This document shows, piece by piece, positions 7,328-12,743 of a DNA stretch of 12,743 nt (within the stretch, counting starts at the first letter, position 1; each line of letters starts with the position of its first letter). The notes below the pieces were generated by a model, which did no database searches, was not told the DNA's origin, and saw only the letters and a program-made list of their open reading frames with translations. Source of the DNA: Kiritimatiellia bacterium (lineage in GTDB: Bacteria > Verrucomicrobiota > Kiritimatiellia > UBA8416 > JABMPJ01); assembly GCA_029939545.1 (NCBI GenBank), contig JAOZSS010000055.1, positions 1 to 12,743 of the forward strand, read 5' to 3'. A program made the translations under genes and the position numbers.

Positions 7328-8673
7328 ACAGCGCCAACACACAACCTTCCGAGACGATTCGCGAGACCCACGGCATCTGTCCGGAGTGCATGCGCTGCGT
7401 TCCGGCCAAGGTGGTCGAAGCCGACGGACAGATCGAGTTGGTCAAGAACTGCCCGACCCATTCCGAGTCACGGGTTCGACTGTCTGAACACCCGGACTAC
7501 TACCGTGATCTCGACCGCTTCTACTTCTCTGTCATGCGCCGGAGCCACACCCAGCGTGACTATATTGTCCGCCTGACCGAGCGCTGCAACATGGAGTGCC
7601 CAATCTGTCTTGCCGGGGCCAACGAGGATGTGTTGGCTGATTTCTCGGTCGAAGAAGTAAAGCGATTGACCTCGCGTTTCAGGAAAAGGAAGCTCGACCT
7701 GATGGGGTGCGAACCGACCGTCATGAAGTCGCTCCCCGAGATCCTTCGTGTGATCCGCGCATCAGGGAATGTGTCGGCACTTCACTCCAACGGTATTGCT
7801 CTCGCCGATATGGACTACCTCCGCGAACTGGACGAGGCTGGCTTGGACGAGGTGCACCTTCAGTTCGATGGGTTTGATGATGACAGCTATCAGACAATCC
7901 GGGGAGTGCCGCAGGTTGAAGTAAAGAAGCAGGCGCTGGCCAACTTGGCGGAGCTGGGGATACCTGTCGATCTGGTGGTGACCATCCTGGCCGATGTCAA
8001 CGAGAAGGAGATCCTGCCGGTGCTGGAGTTCGGCCTTCGGCAATCGAATGTCCGCGAAATCTTCTTCCTTGGCTGCCGGATGTTGGGCCGTGCCGTCGGC
8101 AAGTTTGAGAGTGAGCAGCTGCTTCCTGATCAGGTGATCGACATGCTTGATCGGGCAACAGAAGGGCGCATTGGGCGTGAGGACGTGCGACGCTTCCAGA
8201 AGCTCTACTTCGCCCTGCTTTCCGCTTTTGGCGTCAGGAAGTGTCTCTATATCCAACACTACCTGATTCAACGTCGGAGGAATGGCGGCTACACGACGAT
8301 TGCCGATGTGCTCGACCTTGAGCGATTAGAGCCGGTCCTGGAGCGATTCCGGCAACGCCGCGAGGCAGGAAGACGATCGGCTGTGCCGCTGTTTTTCATC
8401 GAGTGTCTGCCATACCTCCTGCATCCGAAGATGCTCCCCTTGCTATCCGAGTACGCGGCACTGATCTTCATGATGATATTCGGGTTCAATCTCCGGCACG
8501 TCCGCAGGAGGACCGTCCTTCTCGGCTATATCACGGCCTGTGACCCCCTGATCTACGACACGTCCGTATCGGAGAACTGTGGAAAAGGCGAAATCTCCAG
8601 AGATCTGGGCATTCAGGAATCGGGTGCACTCGCCAATGTACTGCGGGAACATCGCTGGCGGAACGCTCCATGA
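7324..8673 (+). CDS. Radical SAM protein, MJ0619 / tetraether-synthase (Tes)-like
   Basis: A 449-aa protein starting at a GTG that overlaps the upstream TGA by 4 nt; no strong Shine-Dalgarno is visible, consistent with coupling. The N-terminus holds a small cysteine module, ICPECMRC...NCPTH (C19, C22, C25, C43), characteristic of the MJ0619/Tes family. The radical SAM motif is C88-x3-C92-x2-C95 (RCNMECPIC), followed by GCEPT (128-132) in place of the usual GGEPT, then HSNGIAL and VHLQFDGFDD. C361, C406 and C419 in the C-terminal part could bind a further cluster. A hydrophobic stretch around 370-388 (SEYAALIFMMIFGFNL) may touch the membrane. Archaeal Tes joins two lipid chains by C-C coupling, and MJ0619 has been linked to pterin methylation. 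Here the activity is unknown, and a radical C-C bond or methylation on a lipid is inferred. Confidence 0.85.
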   Translation: MNSANTQPSETIRETHGICPECMRCVPAKVVEADGQIELVKNCPTHSESRVRLSEHPDYYRDLDRFYFSVMRRSHTQRDYIVRLTERCNMECPICLAGANEDVLADFSVEEVKRLTSRFRKRKLDLMGCEPTVMKSLPEILRVIRASGNVSALHSNGIALADMDYLRELDEAGLDEVHLQFDGFDDDSYQTIRGVPQVEVKKQALANLAELGIPVDLVVTILADVNEKEILPVLEFGLRQSNVREIFFLGCRMLGRAVGKFESEQLLPDQVIDMLDRATEGRIGREDVRRFQKLYFALLSAFGVRKCLYIQHYLIQRRRNGGYTTIADVLDLERLEPVLERFRQRREAGRRSAVPLFFIECLPYLLHPKMLPLLSEYAALIFMMIFGFNLRHVRRRTVLLGYITACDPLIYDTSVSENCGKGEISRDLGIQESGALANVLREHRWRNAP

Positions 8674-9767
8674 AAATCCTCTCTCCCGCAAAGACACCCG
8701 AGGAAGTTCGGTCAGTGATTCATGCTGGCGCCGGCGAGATCTACTGCGGGGTCATGCCTGCTTCGTGGCGGAAGCAGTACACCAACATGGTGTCGCCGAA
8801 CCGTCGCGAATGGGAAGTCTCCAACATGGCGGACTTTGGCGTGCTTCGTCAGTCCATCGCTATCGCGCATGCCGCAGACGTCCCGGTGTTCCTCGCGCTG
8901 AACGCACTCTACACAGAGAAGCAGTACGACGCCCTCCGCGATTTCGTTTCTGAAGCGATGGGCTGTGATGTCGACGCGTTGATCATCGCGGATATCGGAT
9001 TACTGCTGATGGTTAAGGAGATGGGCTGGGACAAGGACATCCATATCAGTACCGGCGGAACAACCTTCAACAATGAGACGGTACAGTTCTACCGGGACCT
9101 GGGTGCCTCGCGCGTCATCCTGCCGCGACAGAACAGGCTGAGTGAGATCACCGCCATCGCGGAGGACGCCAACGACATTGAGATCGAGAGCTTTGTCTTG
9201 AACAGGGGGTGCAAGAACATCGATGGCTTCTGCACGTTCCATCACGGCGTGAATGAGGTGCGGATTCCACTTTGGTGGCGCCTTCCGAAGAAGTGGCACT
9301 GGGACTACTACCTGCTCAATTGCATGAAGCGACTGCCTCTTTCTGTTCGGGAACGCCTGGCTCGCACGTCCATGTTTGGCTCCGTGGGCGCCTGCTTCCT
9401 TTCGTATGACATCGACGTCGAGTCGGACACAGCCGACGCAACGGCGAAGGAAACGCTGCACCGAACGTTGCGCGACAACTTCAACCTGTTCTCGGGGCTG
9501 GACACCTGTGGCGCTTGTTCCCTCTGGCAGCTTCAGGCGGCCGGCATCGACAGTCTCAAGATCGTCGGTCGTTCCAACCCTCTACAGAAGAAGGTCCGCG
9601 ACGTGGAGTTTCTGCGTCAGTGCATAGATATGATCCCGTCCTGCGCATCGGCCGAGGCATTCTGTGATGAGGTACGCGCAGCCTACACCAAGACGTACGG
9701 GTTCAGTTGTGATTCATGGTGCTACTATCCAGCCAAAGATGCTGAACTCGGCCCGGGGGAGCTCTAA
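8670..9767 (+). CDS. U32 family protein, UbiU-like Fe-S protein
   Basis: A 365-aa protein starting at ATG 8670, which overlaps the previous TGA by 4 nt (ATGA). The N-terminus (ILSPAKTPEEVRSVIHAGAGEIYCG) and the barrel strands ALIIADIGLLLMV (103-115) and HISTGGTTFN (125-134) are those of peptidase-U32-type proteins. The end IDSLKIVGRS (293-302) is the U32 signature. Four cysteines keep the UbiU spacing: C181-x6-C188 and C242-x37-C280, against C169-x6-C176 and C193-x38-C232 as I recall for E. coli UbiU; C283 is extra. In UbiU these bind a [4Fe-4S] cluster, and with UbiV it hydroxylates the ubiquinone ring without O2 using prephenate. Unlike UbiU, about 37 extra residues rich in W, K and R lie between C188 and C242. 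A peptidase role is unlikely. The natural substrate is unknown. Confidence 0.87.
   Translation: MKILSPAKTPEEVRSVIHAGAGEIYCGVMPASWRKQYTNMVSPNRREWEVSNMADFGVLRQSIAIAHAADVPVFLALNALYTEKQYDALRDFVSEAMGCDVDALIIADIGLLLMVKEMGWDKDIHISTGGTTFNNETVQFYRDLGASRVILPRQNRLSEITAIAEDANDIEIESFVLNRGCKNIDGFCTFHHGVNEVRIPLWWRLPKKWHWDYYLLNCMKRLPLSVRERLARTSMFGSVGACFLSYDIDVESDTADATAKETLHRTLRDNFNLFSGLDTCGACSLWQLQAAGIDSLKIVGRSNPLQKKVRDVEFLRQCIDMIPSCASAEAFCDEVRAAYTKTYGFSCDSWCYYPAKDAELGPGEL
9755..9761 (+). promoter_or_regulatory. Shine-Dalgarno for the UbiV-like gene
   Basis: GGGGGAG lies 6 nt before ATG 9768 and inside the last codons of the UbiU-like gene. The stop codon 9765-9767 abuts the next start with zero spacing, so the two U32 genes are almost certainly translated from one message. 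Confidence 0.65.
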
Positions 9768-10586
9768 ATGGCTAAGCACGACACCCCCGACAAGCATGAG
9801 GGGCTCGAACGAGCCACCCTGTTCAGCTCGGTCAAGGCACTGGAGTCTTGCAATGAACCGTTCGACCGCGCCTATTTCGGGAACGAGTTCTGCCAGCGAC
9901 GACTTCCATCGGCATCCGAGCTTCAGAAGGCCACCCGCCGCGTAATCGATGACGGGCGAGGCTTCACGCTGGTGACACCCTACGTGACGAATGCAGGGAT
10001 GGACTTGGTGAAAGCCCGGGTCGCAGAGCTCCTTGATATGGGGGTGCCTTTCGAGCTGGTCGTCAACGACTGGGGCGTCCTGGGTTGGATGCGCCGCGAA
10101 CATGTCGGTGTTCCCCTTCTACTCGGACGCCTTCTCAGCAAGCAGAAGCGTGGACCACGCATTCTGAGCGTCGGGAGCAAGTTGCCGGGATACGCGCGCG
10201 ATCATGTCCGCCGGTCCGGCGTGGACACGCCCAGGATGGTGGAGTTCCTGCGGTCACGTGGTGTGGAGCGTGTTGAGTTCGACAACTTGCTACAGGGCAT
10301 TGCCCGCAATGGCGGCCTACAGGCCTCCCTGTATTACCCCTATGGCTACATCACCACGACACGACTCTGTCTCCTGATGGAAGGTGACCAGCCCGGGAAG
10401 AATCTCCGGTCGATCGGTCGCTGTCACAGGGAGTGTCTGAACTATGATGTCACGCTCCGGCACGAAGATATGCCCGTGCCCTTGCACCTGAAAGGGAACA
10501 CGCAGTTCTTCCGGAACGACACGCTCCCGAAGGACCTCGCTGCGCTCAACATCACGCGACTTGTTCAGATGCCCGAACTGCCTTAG
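9768..10586 (+). CDS. U32-like protein, UbiV-like partner
   Basis: A 272-aa protein, slightly shorter than E. coli UbiV. YFGNEFCQRR (36-45) corresponds to the UbiV segment around its first cluster cysteine (GExxCSKRR), giving C42. The barrel is visible as GFTLVTPYV (65-73) and FELVVNDWGVLGWM (95-108), followed by LLGRLLSKQKRGPRI (118-132). The three other expected ligands are C201, C219 and C223 (C-x17-C-x3-C, versus C-x12-C-x3-C recalled for UbiV). The family relation is therefore supported by both position and spacing, although overall identity looks low. The likely role is the second Fe-S subunit of a heterodimer with the preceding protein. Its TAG overlaps the convergent aminotransferase stop by 4 nt. 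Confidence 0.8.
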   Translation: MAKHDTPDKHEGLERATLFSSVKALESCNEPFDRAYFGNEFCQRRLPSASELQKATRRVIDDGRGFTLVTPYVTNAGMDLVKARVAELLDMGVPFELVVNDWGVLGWMRREHVGVPLLLGRLLSKQKRGPRILSVGSKLPGYARDHVRRSGVDTPRMVEFLRSRGVERVEFDNLLQGIARNGGLQASLYYPYGYITTTRLCLLMEGDQPGKNLRSIGRCHRECLNYDVTLRHEDMPVPLHLKGNTQFFRNDTLPKDLAALNITRLVQMPELP

Positions 10587-11827
10587 TCACCCACGTCAAC
10601 GGCGTGCACGGCGTTGGCTATCCGGTCCAGATCGCGATCTTTCAGCCCGGGATAGAGCGGCAGGTGGATAATCGTACTTGCCACAGCTGCAGCAGTGGGG
10701 CATTGACCGGGTTTACCACCCAGTGCCGGCATACTTGAACAATCGGACATGTAGCCGGTCGCGCTGTCAACACCCTGCCGACGCAGGGCATGGGCAAAGG
10801 ATAAACGGTCGGTTCTCAGAATCGCAAAGCTGACGAAAATGTGGTCGCCGCCCTCTAGAGGAAGCGTCGGAAGACCGTCGCATTCAAGAGCGGCGAGGCG
10901 CTCAATAAGCGCACGCCCGAGCTGTCGGCGTTGCGTGTTCTTCCCGTTAACGACGGCCAGTTGCCGACAGCCGGCGCGCGCCTGCGCAGCGGTGGGCGTG
11001 CGCTTCACCCGTTCGAGGCAAGCCATATCGATAGCACCGACCGGCTCTTCAAATGTGCGCTGCACGATGTCGTCGCGGTCACGCCTTGCCACCCGGAGAA
11101 TAGGCGCGAGGGTACAGGAGAAGACGGGGCGCGTGGTGGCCAATCGCATGGCGGTGCCCGTGATGGCATTCTTCAGAAGCTTCCCCTTGGGGAGGCGCTC
11201 AAACTGGCTGGCTGCTGCCTGCATCCGTTCATAGACAGCGGCATCGCGGCAGATGGCCATCCCGCCGCCGAACGTGGTGAAGTTCTTGGTGATGCCGAAC
11301 GTGAAGTATGACGCGGCTCCAAGTGTACCAGCCTTTGTTCCATCGATAGTGGCCCCCATCGATTGGGCGCAGTCTTCGATGATGTCGATACCGGCGCTGC
11401 GACAGATATCTGTGAGCGGCGTCATCTCACAGGTGCGACCGAATAGATGGGTCGGTATGACGGCACGAGTGCGCGCTGTGATGGCGGCCTGTACCGTGTC
11501 GGCCGACAGCTCATACGTGTCTGGGGAAATATCCACGTAGACAGGCGTGAGCCCGGCAAGCTGAATGACCGCAGGAATGGCAAAGAAGGTGAAGGCCGGC
11601 ACGATGATCTCGGAGCCGGGAGGATAGTCAAGGGCCTGGAGGATCAACCACAGGGCCATCCGACCGGAAGAAACAAAGACACCATCACTGTTCGCGCCGA
11701 GATAGTCGCAAAAGGCACGTTCAAACGCTAGAACGGCATCCGGATGGTCGTCCTTCCCCGACAAGAGGTCTGCTTGAAAGGCGAGCGTCTCAAGAAGTGT
11801 AACGGTGGGCGAAAATCTGGGTATCAT
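10583..11827 (-). CDS. DegT/DnrJ/EryC1/StrS-family PLP aminotransferase
   Basis: A 414-aa fold-type I aminotransferase. VFVSSGRMALWLIL (50-63) is the cofactor phosphate-binding region; EIIVPAFTFFAIPAVI and TPVYVDI follow as in the family. IIEDCAQSMGA (149-159) provides D152 and Q155, and TFGITKNFTTFGGGM (176-190) carries the Schiff-base lysine K181. The family transaminates keto-sugars, usually UDP- or dTDP-linked, or other ketones to amines; a few members are dehydratases that lack the lysine, which is present here. GAGGAA at 11841-11836 lies 8 nt before ATG 11827, and the start overlaps the upstream TGA by 4 nt. The sugar or ketone substrate is unknown. It supplies the amine in the inferred head-group route, with the GNAT as a possible acylating partner. 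Confidence 0.93.
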   Translation of the reverse strand: MIPRFSPTVTLLETLAFQADLLSGKDDHPDAVLAFERAFCDYLGANSDGVFVSSGRMALWLILQALDYPPGSEIIVPAFTFFAIPAVIQLAGLTPVYVDISPDTYELSADTVQAAITARTRAVIPTHLFGRTCEMTPLTDICRSAGIDIIEDCAQSMGATIDGTKAGTLGAASYFTFGITKNFTTFGGGMAICRDAAVYERMQAAASQFERLPKGKLLKNAITGTAMRLATTRPVFSCTLAPILRVARRDRDDIVQRTFEEPVGAIDMACLERVKRTPTAAQARAGCRQLAVVNGKNTQRRQLGRALIERLAALECDGLPTLPLEGGDHIFVSFAILRTDRLSFAHALRRQGVDSATGYMSDCSSMPALGGKPGQCPTAAAVASTIIHLPLYPGLKDRDLDRIANAVHAVDVGD

Positions 11828-12570
11828 GCCACGAGTTCCTCGTACGTGTGTAGTTCGTGTGTCTGAAGTGCTGCGCGAACCAGTCTTTCCGCGTCCCTGA
11901 GGAAGCGGGGATTGTCCAGGTCGTAGGGGTGTAAGGCGAGGCGGATCAGCCGGCGGCGCTGGAGGACAGGGATGACGCGGAACCCGTAGCAGTGCAACAG
12001 GGCCGAAAAGGGGCCACGATGAGGCAAGCCGAGGATGGCAGGAGAGCGAATGGCATGATCCTGTCGAAGGTCGAGGATGTCAAACGTGCGGGTGCAGAAG
12101 AAGAATCCAAGTTCGGCTAACGCATCACGTGCGGCGCGGCTGATCCACCAGCCCGGCGGCGTGAATCCTCGAATGGGGCAGGACAGCAAGGACTGCAACT
12201 CTTCGCGTCCTGCACTGATTACTTCTCGGGCTTCATCCCCTCCCATATGAGCGAACTCGGCGCAACCCCGTGTTGTCAGGCGGTCGCGCCATCGTGACCA
12301 GCCGTGAAGGCTTGGCGTGTTCTCTTTGTGCAAGAACCCATGAAGGAGGATTTCTGACCCAGCCTGCAGCTCTTCCCTCAGTAGCGCTGTGAGTGTTGCG
12401 TCAGCAGTGAGGGGCTGGTCACCTTCATAGCGCGGGATTACCGCCAGGCTTCGCTTGGAGGCGCCCCAAGCGGACAGCAGCTCCCGCCAGCGACAGAAGG
12501 CGTCCTGGGTTCGGGAACAGACATCATGGATAGAAACCACCAACGCGGGTGCGTAAGTCTTCTCCTCCAT
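11824..12570 (-). CDS. DUF2334 polysaccharide-deacetylase-like protein
   Basis: A 248-aa protein. The frame also opens at GTG 12600, but ATG 12570 is preferred because the AGGAGGAGA run (12587-12579) lies about 8 nt ahead of it and the conserved fold begins soon after. Metal-site motifs of NodB-type deacetylases are visible: VSIHDV (H15, D16) and LHGFLH (H77, H81). GFTPPGW (135-141) and ALHPYDLDNP (212-221) complete the DUF2334 pattern. The family is expected to remove N-acetyl groups from sugars or act on similar amides/esters. Here it could deacetylate a GlcNAc-type residue attached by the block A glycosyltransferase, in the manner of HpnK after HpnI; this is an inference by analogy, as HpnK belongs to a different family. 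It is the first gene of block D. Confidence 0.88.
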   Translation of the reverse strand: MEEKTYAPALVVSIHDVCSRTQDAFCRWRELLSAWGASKRSLAVIPRYEGDQPLTADATLTALLREELQAGSEILLHGFLHKENTPSLHGWSRWRDRLTTRGCAEFAHMGGDEAREVISAGREELQSLLSCPIRGFTPPGWWISRAARDALAELGFFFCTRTFDILDLRQDHAIRSPAILGLPHRGPFSALLHCYGFRVIPVLQRRRLIRLALHPYDLDNPRFLRDAERLVRAALQTHELHTYEELVA

Positions 12571-12578
12571 GCGGTTGA

Positions 12579-12587
12579 TCTCCTCCT
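12579..12587 (-). promoter_or_regulatory. Shine-Dalgarno that moves the deacetylase start
   Basis: On the minus strand AGGAGGAGA lies 8-11 nt before ATG 12570. The GTG at 12600 has no comparable site, and the first ten residues it would add (polar, STEQEEINR) fall outside the conserved domain. Confidence 0.75.
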
Positions 12588-12600
12588 GTTCTGTCGACAC

Positions 12601-12628
12601 TTGCCTCAGCGGGCTGTTTGGCTACACT
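12601..12628 (+). promoter_or_regulatory. Candidate + strand promoter at the right edge
   Basis: TTGCCT (12601-12606) and TACACT (12623-12628) are spaced by 16 nt. It would serve the reading frame that opens at 12696. It overlaps the -10 of the opposing block D promoter. Confidence 0.35.
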
Positions 12629-12652
12629 ACACGCACGGTTCACCGTGTGCAA
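12624..12652 (-). promoter_or_regulatory. Candidate promoter for block D
   Basis: On the minus strand TTGCAC (12652-12647) and TAGTGT (12629-12624) are spaced by exactly 17 nt, with a TG just before the -10 region. The predicted leader to ATG 12570 is about 45 nt. Confidence 0.45.
12634..12647. promoter_or_regulatory. Palindromic operator-like site CACGGT-TC-ACCGTG
   Basis: A perfect 6-bp inverted repeat with a 2-nt centre sits between the -35 and -10 of the block D promoter and at the predicted start of the opposing + strand promoter. This is the position expected for a repressor that controls both directions. No regulator gene is visible in the window. Confidence 0.45.
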
Positions 12653-12695
12653 CGATTCTAGAGAAAGTGTTTCCGGACTGCTACGGGCAGAAGCT

Positions 12696-12743
12696 ATGAG
12701 TATGGCGACCAACAACGCCCGGTTCTCCTCTATCCGTTTCGTT
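12696..12743 (+). CDS. Possible 5' end of a + strand gene, cut by the window
   Basis: ATG 12696 opens a frame of 16 codons (MSMATNNARFSSIRFV) that is still open at the window edge. It is divergent from block D and lies downstream of the candidate + strand promoter. The Shine-Dalgarno is weak. ATG 12702 is an alternative start. Too little is present to name a product, and it could be chance. Confidence 0.3.
   Translation, partial: MSMATNNARFSSIRFV

Noticed and set aside
8670..9767. Reading the U32 protein as a secreted peptidase/collagenase
   Set aside because: It has no signal peptide, and the four-cysteine spacing matches Fe-S hydroxylase-type U32 proteins instead.

Overview
This is a compact, moderately GC-rich bacterial window (GC-rich by eye, not computed) holding eleven well-supported genes, with almost no spare DNA. 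ATG/GTG starts, Shine-Dalgarno sites and chains of 4-nt start/stop overlaps show it is bacterial. The enzyme families (two radical SAM proteins and a pair of Fe-S U32 proteins) suggest an anaerobe or a micro-oxic organism. An uncultured Gram-negative lineage is plausible, but I cannot name a phylum from this sequence. There are no rRNA or tRNA genes, CRISPR arrays, transposases or long repeats.

Layout. Block A (+, 68-3772): a B12-binding radical SAM enzyme, a membrane-anchored family 2 glycosyltransferase of the HpnB/CrtQ type, and an extended short-chain dehydrogenase resembling acyl-thioester reductases. Block B (-, 5687-3790): a GNAT acetyltransferase and a multi-pass membrane protein with a soluble C-terminal domain. 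Block C (+, 6005-10586): an FAD-dependent amine-oxidase-type oxidoreductase, a radical SAM protein of the MJ0619/tetraether-synthase-like family, and two U32-type proteins whose cysteine spacing matches the oxygen-independent hydroxylase pair UbiU/UbiV. Block D (-, 12570-10583): a DUF2334 polysaccharide-deacetylase-like protein and a DegT-type PLP aminotransferase. Blocks B and C diverge from a 317-nt intergenic region. Block D diverges from what may be the first codons of another + strand gene at the right edge. Blocks A/B and C/D converge with a 17-nt gap and a 4-nt overlap respectively, leaving no room for ordinary terminators.

How the genes may work together (inference): the set looks like an accessory pathway that builds and decorates a membrane lipid or isoprenoid-type glycolipid. 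The glycosyltransferase, deacetylase, aminotransferase and GNAT could add and edit an (amino)sugar or amine head group. The reductase, FAD enzyme, two radical SAM enzymes and UbiU/UbiV-like pair could remodel the hydrophobic part, including C-C bond formation or methylation and hydroxylation without O2. No ubiquinone, menaquinone, hopanoid-cyclase or tetraether core gene is visible, so the product is unknown. The most unusual feature is the coupled unit 7324-10586: a Tes-like radical SAM gene fused by overlap to a UbiU-like/UbiV-like pair.
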